A DNA stretch of 64,000 nt from a virus. Made by a program: the position numbers and the translations under genes. Positions 14,663 to 22,076 of the stretch are shown one piece after another. Numbering within the stretch: the stretch's first letter is position 1; every line of letters starts with the position of its first letter. The stretch is taken from positions 41,249-105,248 of the IMG/VR virus record IMGVR_UViG_3300027792_000015, one strand, 5' to 3'. A model generated the notes under the pieces. The model searched no databases. It was given only the letters and a program-made list of their open reading frames with translations, and had not been told where the DNA came from.

Positions 14663-15809
14663 TCAATCATCTACTAAAATAGATAAGCGTGTTTTAAAAG
14701 CAATGGAACCCTATCTAACAGAACATTTTGCAAACCCAGCAGCAGCCCATTTTGCGGCAGAGGAACCACGGCAAGCAATCGAAATGGCTCGCAATAATGT
14801 ATCTTACTTGATTAAGGCAAAACCAGAAAATTTATATTTTACTAATTCAGCAACAGAATCGAATAATATAGTTTTACAGGGTCGTTTAGCGAATCATAGG
14901 AAAAATAGCAATAATGCCGCAATCATTATTACATCAAACATAGAACATTCTTCTGTTTCAAAAACGCTTCAAAATATGTGGTCGAAAGATAATCTTTTTT
15001 TCAATCAAACTTTAAAGATAAATAGCAACGGTGAAATTGATTTAGACAAACTCAATCATACAATTAAAAATTATTTCAGCAATCGTGTTATTCTGGTTTC
15101 TATCATAGCGGCGAGCAACGAAATAGGTGTAATAAATAATCTGTCCGACATAGGTGCGATTTGCAAGCGTCACAATGTTTTATTTCACACAGACGCAACA
15201 CAGGCAATTGGAAAAGTTGATATTGATGTCAATGCCATGAATATATTTGCTTTGACTTTCAACGCTCACAAAATTAATGGGCCAAAGGGAGTTGGTGCTT
15301 TGTTTGTTAGAAATCCTAATTTAGTTGAGCCACTAATACACGGAGGATATCAGAACACTTTTTCATCAGGGACACAAAATGTTCCGGCAATAGTTGGGTT
15401 TGGAGAAGCATGTGATATACTACGAAAAGAAGGGAAAAAAGAAAATGAAAGAATTAGTTATAGACGTGATTTGTTATGGAGAAATTTATCTTCCAGCATT
15501 CCTGATATTTTTATCAACGGCACAATGAAAAATCGTTTGCCAAACAACCTAAACATTACTATAAAAGGAGTTAAGGCAGAAATTTTGGTCAAGGGAATGA
15601 GTGATGTTGCGGTTTCCGGAGGTTCTGCGTGTAATTCTGGAAATCTGGAACCCTCGCTGGTAATATTGGCGCTCGGAACACCCTATCCTGATTGTGCTAT
15701 AAGAATTAGTCTTGGAAGATTCACCACAATGGCCGATTGTGAATATGCGGCAAAAAAGATTAAAGACATAGTAGAAAGTGTTAGGTGCAACAATGAAACC
15801 AAAATATAA
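14646..15809 (+). CDS. Cysteine desulfurase (NifS/IscS type)
   Basis: A PLP enzyme that takes sulfur from cysteine for Fe-S clusters or thiolated nucleosides. It opens IYLDNQSSTKIDKRV; FTNSATESNN is the cofactor-binding loop, HTDATQAIG holds the PLP-binding Asp and Gln, NAHKINGPKG carries the PLP lysine (K209), and SGGSACNSGN carries the active-site Cys (C329). At 387 aa it is full length and looks intact. The ribosome binding site is AAGGAG. Inside the phage possible clients are the Fe-S uracil glycosylase at 20083 and the Cys-tailed nuclease at 29487 (inference). No DNA phosphorothioation genes are near. Confidence 0.9.
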   Translation: MIYLDNQSSTKIDKRVLKAMEPYLTEHFANPAAAHFAAEEPRQAIEMARNNVSYLIKAKPENLYFTNSATESNNIVLQGRLANHRKNSNNAAIIITSNIEHSSVSKTLQNMWSKDNLFFNQTLKINSNGEIDLDKLNHTIKNYFSNRVILVSIIAASNEIGVINNLSDIGAICKRHNVLFHTDATQAIGKVDIDVNAMNIFALTFNAHKINGPKGVGALFVRNPNLVEPLIHGGYQNTFSSGTQNVPAIVGFGEACDILRKEGKKENERISYRRDLLWRNLSSSIPDIFINGTMKNRLPNNLNITIKGVKAEILVKGMSDVAVSGGSACNSGNLEPSLVILALGTPYPDCAIRISLGRFTTMADCEYAAKKIKDIVESVRCNNETKI

Positions 15810-16287
15810 AGTTGGAGAAATAGTATTTGACAAAAACGGAGAGCAAGTAAAAGTAATTAAATTTAATCGCAATGAATATATCGTTGAGCCAATCAATAAG
15901 CGTTCAGAAAAAGAATCAGAGCTATTTGCTTCAAAATTAGAATCAGAAAATTATAGTAAAGTAAAAGATTTATTAATAGATAAAGAAAAAAAGTTAGATA
16001 AAATTAAATATAATAAGATGGAAATAAATAAGTGTAAGAAATTAATAGAAAAATTTAATCGTAAATTAGAAACCGCGCAAAATAAAATATTAACATTAAA
16101 GTCTTTTCCAGATAGATTGATAAACAGTATTTATAATTTAAGAGATGAAATATACGACAAAAAATCATATATTATAAATTGTAAAACTAATAGTCGCTAC
16201 CTAAAAGAAAATATAAAAGACATTGATAGAGATATAGAAGAACTTAAAAAAGAGCATTTAATTATTCAGTTGGCAGGTATTCAATGA
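15793..16287 (+). CDS. Coiled-coil paralogue family, copy 2 (164 aa)
   Basis: The start is ATG 15793 (MKPKYKVGEIVFD), which aligns with the N-termini of the other copies; a TTG at 15778 is in frame but less likely. A basic coiled coil follows and ends DIEELKKEHLIIQLAGIQ. The gene overlaps the cysteine desulfurase by 17 bases and the next copy by ATGA. Confidence 0.7.
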   Translation: MKPKYKVGEIVFDKNGEQVKVIKFNRNEYIVEPINKRSEKESELFASKLESENYSKVKDLLIDKEKKLDKIKYNKMEINKCKKLIEKFNRKLETAQNKILTLKSFPDRLINSIYNLRDEIYDKKSYIINCKTNSRYLKENIKDIDRDIEELKKEHLIIQLAGIQ

Positions 16288-16799
16288 AACCAAAATATAA
16301 TGTTGGGGATATAGTGCTTGATAGGCACCAACACGCATTAAAAATAATTGATATACAAAAAACTAATGGAAGAATAAAATATTTTCTAAATTTTGCCGAG
16401 CCCATAGAAGCAGATGGTGAGAGTTTGTTTAAAACAAGAGATGATGTTATACGATTTAATAATATGGAATTTTTATTGGAAAGAAATTACGAAACAAAAC
16501 GAACTATTAAGTATTACAAAAAACAAAAAAATAAGAACCAATCGATGCTGAAAAAGAATAAGGAAAAACTTCGTTGCATGAAAATAGAGTTGAAAAATAG
16601 AAAACGGCAGAATCTTGCAATTTATGGGATATCTAAAAATATTGATAAGTTAGAGCAAACAATTCAACAAAGAATACGCAAAATTAGTGCAATTAATAGG
16701 ATATTTAAAGATTGTGATGCCGAACAAAAAGAAATTAATGATAGTATTAAAGAACTTGAAAAAGAATACTTAATACTTTATTTAGCCGGAGTAAATTAG
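16284..16799 (+). CDS. Coiled-coil paralogue family, copy 3 (171 aa)
   Basis: A tandem sister of the previous gene: MKPKYNVGDIVLD at the start and SIKELEKEYLILYLAGVN at the end, with a Lys/Arg/Asn-rich helical middle. It is ATGA-coupled to the previous copy. Unknown function. Confidence 0.7.
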   Translation: MKPKYNVGDIVLDRHQHALKIIDIQKTNGRIKYFLNFAEPIEADGESLFKTRDDVIRFNNMEFLLERNYETKRTIKYYKKQKNKNQSMLKKNKEKLRCMKIELKNRKRQNLAIYGISKNIDKLEQTIQQRIRKISAINRIFKDCDAEQKEINDSIKELEKEYLILYLAGVN

Positions 16800-16801
16800 A
16801 A

Positions 16802-17122
16802 ATGAACAGAAAACGAAAAACATTGGAGAAACTCGCCAAGGATGTTGGCGTAGCAACCGCAAAGAGTTATTTTGAGATGTTTTATGACGAAAAAAATCGT
16901 GGCGAATATTTTCGTTGGGAATACTTACCAAATTTAGCATATAGAATGGCAATTGCACAAATGGGAACAAGTTGCTCTGAAAGAGAATATGAAAGACTTG
17001 GAAAACATTTAGTAATAATTGCTGGTGACTCTGCATTTGAAGAAGCAAAAGGGTTAATTGAGCAAAAGTTTCCAGGAACAATAATAGTAGAAAAAGAGGA
17101 GAACTATGAAGAAAAATATTGA
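16802..17122 (+). CDS. Hypothetical protein (106 aa)
   Basis: Not recognised. A helical protein with a Lys/Arg-rich N-terminus and an acidic C-terminus (IIVEKEENYEEKY). It overlaps the start of a 23-codon ORF at 17106. Confidence 0.6.
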   Translation: MNRKRKTLEKLAKDVGVATAKSYFEMFYDEKNRGEYFRWEYLPNLAYRMAIAQMGTSCSEREYERLGKHLVIIAGDSAFEEAKGLIEQKFPGTIIVEKEENYEEKY

Positions 17123-17177
17123 TACAAAGAATCGTATAGTTGATTATTGGGATATTAGCACTCTAACTGTTTTATAA
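17106..17177 (+). pseudogene. Truncated copy of the 18159 gene's 5' end
   Basis: A 23-codon frame with a GAGGAGA ribosome binding site. Its first 19 bases are identical to those of the gene at 18159, and the peptide MKKNIDTKNRIVDY matches MKKNIDIANRVVEY there; similarity then ends. The damaged HNH gene lies between the two copies. Confidence 0.5.
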
Positions 17178-17211
17178 TTTAAGTAATTATTAAAATTAGG
17201 TTATAATATAG

Positions 17212-18087
17212 ATGAAAATTTGCACCAAATGTAAAGTTGTGAAAAATGAAAATGAATTTAGCAAAGATAAAAGAAATAAAGATGGACTACATTATAATTG
17301 CAGAGATTGCAATAGTGAAAGAAATAAACAATACTATGAAAAGAATAAGGGAAAAGTTATTAAACATGCAAAAAATTATTATGAAAATAATAAAGAAAAA
17401 ATTGCCATAGCAAAAAATAAATATTACCTGAACAATAAGGAAAAATTTATAGAGTATCAAAAACAGTATCGGGAAAATAATGTAGAAAAGATATACACAT
17501 ATCAAAAAGAATATCGCGCAAAAAATAATGAGAAGGTAGTAAAATATTCCAAAGAATATTGTGCGGCAAATAAATATAAAATAGCAGAATATCAAAAAGA
17601 ATACTATGTAAAAAATAAAGATACAGTAGAAAAATATCAAAAAGAATACTATGTAAAAAATAAAGATACAATTTTGATTAACATAAGACAATATTATAAA
17701 AACAATAAAGAAAAAATTTCGGGCAAGGCGAAACAATATCGTAAGAATAATCAAGAAAAGATTGCGATAATGAGAAAACACTATCGATCAAAGAATGTTG
17801 CGAAAATATCGGAAAGCTACAGAAAAAGATTGAAAACCGATATTAATTATAAATTGTCTTGTAATCTTAGGTGCCGTTTAAATAGGGCAATTAAAAATAA
17901 TCAAAAGGCTGGTTCTGCCGTTAAAGATTTGGGCTGTTCAATACCAGAATTGAAAATTTGGATAGAACAACAGTTTAAACCCGGAATGACTTGGGAAAAT
18001 TACGGTGAGTGGCACATTGATCATATAATACCTCTTTCAAAATTTGATTTAACGGATAGAAAGCAATTTTTGAAAGCTTGCCATTAG
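17212..18087 (+). CDS. HNH homing endonuclease, truncated by amber stop
   Basis: The N-terminus has a zinc ribbon (CTKC...CRDC). Then come about 14 repeats of roughly 12 residues, each like YYxxNKEKI, forming a long basic helical region. The C-terminus holds WENYGEWHIDHIIPLS, the first part of the HNH nuclease. The frame stops at TAG 18085, where the two sister genes (44754, 60934) continue with a Trp or Tyr and NLQPLWA. The missing part carries the second catalytic Asn and the final basic motif, so the product is probably inactive. Confidence 0.75.
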   Translation: MKICTKCKVVKNENEFSKDKRNKDGLHYNCRDCNSERNKQYYEKNKGKVIKHAKNYYENNKEKIAIAKNKYYLNNKEKFIEYQKQYRENNVEKIYTYQKEYRAKNNEKVVKYSKEYCAANKYKIAEYQKEYYVKNKDTVEKYQKEYYVKNKDTILINIRQYYKNNKEKISGKAKQYRKNNQEKIAIMRKHYRSKNVAKISESYRKRLKTDINYKLSCNLRCRLNRAIKNNQKAGSAVKDLGCSIPELKIWIEQQFKPGMTWENYGEWHIDHIIPLSKFDLTDRKQFLKACH

Positions 18088-18162
18088 TTTAATTTACAGC
18101 CACTTTGGGCCAAAGACAATTTAAAGAAATCTAATAAATATAAAAAAGGAGATAATTTATGA
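18088..18162 (+). pseudogene. 3' remnant of the HNH gene
   Basis: It is in frame after the amber stop and encodes FNLQPLWAKDNLKKSNK, matching the C-termini of the sister HNH genes almost residue for residue. It ends at a TGA that overlaps the next start (ATGA). A single base change would restore the gene, so the lesion looks recent. Confidence 0.65.
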
Positions 18163-18407
18163 AGAAAAATATTGATATTGCAAATAGAGTTGTTGAATAT
18201 AGTAATGTAGAATCTACTTGTGCCATTGAAGATGAGGTGGTTGGTTATTTAAAACGCCAAATGAAGGTTGTATTTAGAGATGCGTTATTCAACAACAGAA
18301 AATTCGTGTTTATTAGAGGGCCAGGAGACCAGAGCAGTAATTCGATTATGGTAAGTTCTTATAGGCGTAAAAATCCTGGTGAAAAGGTATCTATCTCATT
18401 TCAATGA
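18159..18407 (+). CDS. Hypothetical protein (82 aa)
   Basis: Not recognised. AAGGAG lies before the ATG. The N-terminal 14 residues are duplicated at 17106. The C-terminal half is basic with a short strand pattern (KFVFIRGPG). ATGA overlap with the next gene. Confidence 0.6.
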   Translation: MKKNIDIANRVVEYSNVESTCAIEDEVVGYLKRQMKVVFRDALFNNRKFVFIRGPGDQSSNSIMVSSYRRKNPGEKVSISFQ

Positions 18408-18604
18408 ATAAAGAATACAATAATGTCAGCATAAATAATATAAAGCTTATTTATGTAAGTGTTTTTAAGCATCATCACAAAATTGCTGGGTTTGACTGGT
18501 CGGATTTGGATACAGATGTTTTATATATATCACTTACGGCACCAGATTATCTTGACATTAAATTTAGAACTGTTGATGTTCCCATTTGGATAACAAATAA
18601 ATAG
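18404..18604 (+). CDS. Tiny-paralogue family, isolated downstream copy (66 aa)
   Basis: A family copy about 3.7 kb past the array. The motif IYVSVFKHHHKI is at 16-27, very close to the upstream outlier at 4287 (IYVSVLKFNRSI). It is ATGA-coupled to the gene before it. Confidence 0.7.
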   Translation: MNKEYNNVSINNIKLIYVSVFKHHHKIAGFDWSDLDTDVLYISLTAPDYLDIKFRTVDVPIWITNK

Positions 18605-18634
18605 AGGCACCTCTCTAAATACAAAGGAGTAAAA

Positions 18635-19231
18635 ATGATTAGTCAAATGAATATGAGCGAATTGTTTCGTAGAATAATAATTTCCGGTTCAATTAGAGAA
18701 GATACTGCCTCTCAATTTTTGGAGCAAATTACTGCTCTTGAATGTATGGATGTAACTAAACCAATTAGTGTTTATATAGATACTTATGGCGGCAGTTTGG
18801 ATGCTGCAATTACAATATATGATGCTATGAAGTCGTGTTGTTGCCCCATTAACACAATTGGAATAGGCAAAGTAATGTCGGCTGGGGTTTTGTTGTTGGC
18901 CGCAGGAGATAAAGGAAGCAGATTTATAACCGACAATACAAGGGTAATGATACACGAAGTTTCCGCCGGCGCAATTGGATCTGTAAGCGAAATGGAAGCA
19001 TCATTGGAAGAAATAAGACATCAGCAAGAAAAATATATAGAGTTGCTATCAAAAAATTGTGGTGCAAAGAAAGATGAATTATTGGAGGACATGCAGTGTG
19101 AAACATTTATGTCAGCAGCAGAAGCAGTCAAATATGGGATTGCAGACAGAATCGTTCCAATCAGACAACACACCCAAAAAACATACCCAAAACAAAAGAA
19201 GAAAGTATCAGCCAAGAAAACAAAGAAGTAA
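18635..19231 (+). CDS. clpP: ClpP-like serine protease
   Basis: A 198 aa ClpP-fold peptidase. The catalytic Ser is S82 in GKVMSAGVLLLAAG, the His is H107 in RVMIHEVS, and D152 fits the Asp. YIDTYGGSLDAA is the conserved ClpP strand and turn. The basic C-terminal tail (KKKVSAKKTKK) is unusual. The ribosome binding site AAGGAG lies before the ATG. Phage ClpP-like enzymes can act in capsid maturation or in intracellular proteolysis. No capsid or scaffold gene lies beside it here, and no ClpX/ClpA was seen in the window, so it may work with host ATPases (inference). Confidence 0.88.
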   Translation: MISQMNMSELFRRIIISGSIREDTASQFLEQITALECMDVTKPISVYIDTYGGSLDAAITIYDAMKSCCCPINTIGIGKVMSAGVLLLAAGDKGSRFITDNTRVMIHEVSAGAIGSVSEMEASLEEIRHQQEKYIELLSKNCGAKKDELLEDMQCETFMSAAEAVKYGIADRIVPIRQHTQKTYPKQKKKVSAKKTKK

Positions 19232-19246
19232 GATGGAGATATAATT

Positions 19247-20083
19247 ATGAAAGTCAAGGAATTCTTTAAGCAAGCAAGATTATACGTAAATGTTCATCCA
19301 TTTCATATTGTAATGACTGTTGCAATGATTACAATGTTTGTTATGCATATTTCTCACTATATGATGACTGGCACCATGTATAATTGGGTTGCTAAAAATA
19401 GCAATGATATAGCAACAAGTAATATCAAAAATATGCTTAATCGCAATTCAGATAGAAAAGAATTCCTTGACGTGGTGGAGTTAAAAGGAAGCGAATGTGC
19501 TAAAAATTTGGCAGCAGTTAAAGAAGAAACTAATTCAAAGATTGATATTCTCAATAGCTCCATAGACCCAGAAAACAAAAAGAGAAAGTTAATAGAAAAG
19601 GTGAGGATAGCAATATCAGAAAACACTAATACTAAATTAGAAATAAGAGAGTTAAATAATATATCGATAGCAGTTGTTGATTATAGCTATCATTATAATT
19701 TGTCAATAGCAAAAGTTTTAGCACAAATAAGACAAGAAAGCAATTTTGTAATCACAGCACGTTCCCCGGCTAATGCGCAAGGATTAATGCAAGTTATACC
19801 AGAAACATGGGAATATGTTTCCTTGAAAGAATTTGAACGGAAAAATGCAAGCCCGGACAATGTTTATCATAATATAAAAGCAGGATGTTTTTATATGTCG
19901 GAACAACTTTTTAAATTCAATAATTTTGACGATGCCTTGCGGGCATATAATTGGGGTCCTGATAAAGTCAGGAAATTGCGTGCAGGAGAAATTGATGAAA
20001 AACATATTCCGCAAGAAACCATTGAGTATGTTGTTAGCATAAATAAATGGATTAAAGTTTTTGAAAGATATGGTTTGGAGTAA
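19247..20083 (+). CDS. Membrane-anchored lytic transglycosylase
   Basis: The N-terminus is cytoplasmic and basic, followed by one membrane segment at about 19-38. After a Lys/Glu-rich linker comes a lysozyme-like SLT domain from about 140: catalytic E164 in IRQESNF, then ARSPANAQGLMQVIPETW and a terminal ALRAYNWGP. These enzymes cleave the glycan strands of peptidoglycan. The anchor would place the catalytic domain in the periplasm. It could act in lysis or in local wall opening; no holin was recognised nearby. Confidence 0.85.
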   Translation: MKVKEFFKQARLYVNVHPFHIVMTVAMITMFVMHISHYMMTGTMYNWVAKNSNDIATSNIKNMLNRNSDRKEFLDVVELKGSECAKNLAAVKEETNSKIDILNSSIDPENKKRKLIEKVRIAISENTNTKLEIRELNNISIAVVDYSYHYNLSIAKVLAQIRQESNFVITARSPANAQGLMQVIPETWEYVSLKEFERKNASPDNVYHNIKAGCFYMSEQLFKFNNFDDALRAYNWGPDKVRKLRAGEIDEKHIPQETIEYVVSINKWIKVFERYGLE

Positions 20084-20676
20084 TGAACAAATTAGAAATT
20101 TGGGAAAATATTGCAAAAGAAGTTCAGTGTTGTGAAAAATGCGATTTAGGGTGTCAAAAAGAATTGGACGGGCACGATGTTCATGTTATGGGTCAGGGAA
20201 ATTTAGACGCTGACGTAATGTTTATTGCAGAGGCTGCCGGTCTTCAAGAGACCATACATAAACGCCCGCTTACGCCGCCAGGAACATCTGGTAAAATTTT
20301 TGAAAAGTTATTGGCTAATTTGGGTCTAAACAGAGAGCAAGTATATACAACCAATGTTTGTTTGTGCAGGCCAGAAAAAAATAGAGACCCGGAGCCTTGG
20401 GAAATTTTAAAATGCAAACCATTTTTAAAGAGACAATTAGAATTAGTTGGCCCAAAAATCATTGTCACATTTGGAAGATTTGCTGCTCAAATATTTTTAA
20501 ATGATGTAAAAATAACGAGAGACCATGGGCAATTAAAAAAGTCCAGTAATTTTGATTTTAATGTTTTCCCATTATATCATCCGGCATACATAGGGGCTTA
20601 TGCTCCGGAAGAAAAAAGAGTAGAATTTAAAAACGATGTAATTACTTTGAAAAAAATATTAGAGAACACGAGGTAA
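20083..20676 (+). CDS. Family-4-like uracil-DNA glycosylase (Fe-S)
   Basis: This enzyme removes uracil from DNA. The four expected Fe-S cysteines are visible: CEKC near the N-terminus, one in TTNVCLCRP and one in KCKPFLKRQ. The active-site loop is AEAAGLQETIHKRPLTPPG, against the usual GEAPG...G.PF.G.AG, so it is divergent. The C-terminal HPAYIG fits the HP motif of the family. At 197 aa it has normal length. It overlaps the transglycosylase stop and is followed after two bases by dCMP deaminase. Confidence 0.82.
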   Translation: MNKLEIWENIAKEVQCCEKCDLGCQKELDGHDVHVMGQGNLDADVMFIAEAAGLQETIHKRPLTPPGTSGKIFEKLLANLGLNREQVYTTNVCLCRPEKNRDPEPWEILKCKPFLKRQLELVGPKIIVTFGRFAAQIFLNDVKITRDHGQLKKSSNFDFNVFPLYHPAYIGAYAPEEKRVEFKNDVITLKKILENTR

Positions 20677-20678
20677 GT

Positions 20679-21182
20679 ATGTTAGGTCCGCGTAAAGATT
20701 TTTTGTGCTGGGACGATACCTGGATGTCCATAGCGCAGGTAATGGCCATGAGAAGCAAAGACCCATCAACGCAGGTTGCCGCCGTTGTTGTTAGTCAATC
20801 AAATAGAATGGTTGGAATAGGTTATAATGGCTTTCCATCTGGGTGCAATAGCAATGCTCTTCCGTGGGATAAGGTAGGAGACCCGCTTAATACGAAATAT
20901 CTATATGTTTCTCATGCAGAGGCAAATGCTCTTGACAAAAGCATACAAGATACAAATGGTTGTAAATTATACACAACTCTTTATCCGTGTAATCAATGCG
21001 CCATAAGGATAATCCAACGTGGAATCACAGAAGTAATTTATTTGTCAGACAAGTATCATGACACAGATGAGGCGCAGGCGGCAAGAAAGATGTTTGATTT
21101 AGCAAATATTAAGACAAGAAAATTTGAACCAAAGATAGATAGTTTTGTAATCAATTTAAAAGACCCAGTAAGGTCCGGCTAA
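20679..21182 (+). CDS. dCMP deaminase
   Basis: A zinc-dependent deaminase making dUMP from dCMP for dTTP supply. The motif HAEAN (79-83) holds the zinc His and the catalytic Glu, and PCNQC (103-107) the two zinc Cys. The N-terminal DDTWMSIAQVMAMRSKDPST is the family hallmark. A GAGG ribosome binding site is in the end of the glycosylase gene. The pairing with a uracil glycosylase suggests control of uracil in the genome (inference). No thymidylate synthase was seen in the window. Confidence 0.92.
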   Translation: MLGPRKDFLCWDDTWMSIAQVMAMRSKDPSTQVAAVVVSQSNRMVGIGYNGFPSGCNSNALPWDKVGDPLNTKYLYVSHAEANALDKSIQDTNGCKLYTTLYPCNQCAIRIIQRGITEVIYLSDKYHDTDEAQAARKMFDLANIKTRKFEPKIDSFVINLKDPVRSG

Positions 21183-21493
21183 TGAAGGCAATTATAACGC
21201 TTGGGTGCGAGGGATATCAAGACCAGGGATTTATTTTTTGCCCAAAAGTAGAGAACAAACTCATTGACTTGGAAAAAATTGTTGGGTCTAAAAATTATTT
21301 TCAAGTCATTCAATATTTGGATTCGGTAGCAAAAATATTTGACGGGCCTTGTAATAATCTTAATATAATAACAAACGTAATGTATAAATTATATACACTT
21401 GAATATCTCACAGAAAAACAATATTATGATTTAGCATATTTTTATAATATGCACAGAAAGTGTGGATTAATATTAGAATCAAAACTTAAATAA
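21182..21493 (+). CDS. Hypothetical protein (103 aa)
   Basis: Not recognised. It is mostly helical with several Tyr and Cys residues. TAATG overlap with the deaminase gene indicates co-translation. Confidence 0.6.
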   Translation: MKAIITLGCEGYQDQGFIFCPKVENKLIDLEKIVGSKNYFQVIQYLDSVAKIFDGPCNNLNIITNVMYKLYTLEYLTEKQYYDLAYFYNMHRKCGLILESKLK

Positions 21494-21502
21494 AGGAGCA
21501 AA

Positions 21503-21874
21503 ATGGCAAAACCAGACAACGCACAGATTCAACCACCACAAGCATCTTTTGATGTTCAGCAAGACTATGAAAGAAGAAAGAAAGAATTAGAAAGATCGTT
21601 TAAAGAGTTTCACAGGTTAGTTGGTAAAAAAGTATTAGACACAAATAAGTCACCGGAAGTTAAAAAAGCAGAACTCGCAGTAGTAAATGATTTAGTTAAA
21701 GCAGCACAATCACTTGATAATGTGAATGTTGGAGAAGGTATTTTGGCTCTGGCATCAATAGCAATTAGAGAACAATTAATTGTTAGAGATAGAGTAAATC
21801 AGCTCGAATACGAATTATGTAAAGCCTTAAAAGATATTTCTGATTTAAAGGCAGCCAATGTCAAACCGAAGTAA
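21503..21874 (+). CDS. Hypothetical helical protein (123 aa)
   Basis: Not recognised. The N-terminus is Gln/Pro-rich (NAQIQPPQASFDVQQDY), followed by helical segments with heptad-like spacing. Clear AAAGGAG site. Its end overlaps the next gene by 17 bases. Confidence 0.65.
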   Translation: MAKPDNAQIQPPQASFDVQQDYERRKKELERSFKEFHRLVGKKVLDTNKSPEVKKAELAVVNDLVKAAQSLDNVNVGEGILALASIAIREQLIVRDRVNQLEYELCKALKDISDLKAANVKPK

Positions 21875-22076
21875 AGAATTAGAAGAAATAAGATTATATA
21901 TAGAGACACTTGATACGGAGGAGCAAAATGCTCACTCCCATTTATTAAATACTCTCCAAAACACAATAGGTAGAACTTTTGAATTTGAAAATGTTGCAAA
22001 AGTTTTGAGAGAAGTATTGAATGCCAAATTAGGCATACTTGAAAAAATACGAAAGAAAATTCAAACATATGGGTAA
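21858..22076 (+). CDS. Hypothetical helical protein (72 aa)
   Basis: Not recognised; a short helical protein (KELEEIRLYIETLDTEEQN). It overlaps the FtsK-like gene start by a few bases, which suggests it may be a partner of that motor (inference). Confidence 0.6.
   Translation: MSNRSKELEEIRLYIETLDTEEQNAHSHLLNTLQNTIGRTFEFENVAKVLREVLNAKLGILEKIRKKIQTYG

Noticed and set aside
14646-15809. DndA of a DNA phosphorothioation system
   Set aside because: No other dnd-type gene is visible nearby; general cysteine desulfurase is the safer call.
17287-17781. Long minus-strand ORFs opposite the HNH gene
   Set aside because: They are mirror images of the Lys/Asn/Tyr repeats on the + strand and give an Ile/Phe-only product with no ribosome binding site.
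18085-18087. Genetic recoding of TAG
   Set aside because: Several good genes in the window end in TAG without continuing homology, so TAG is an ordinary stop here.
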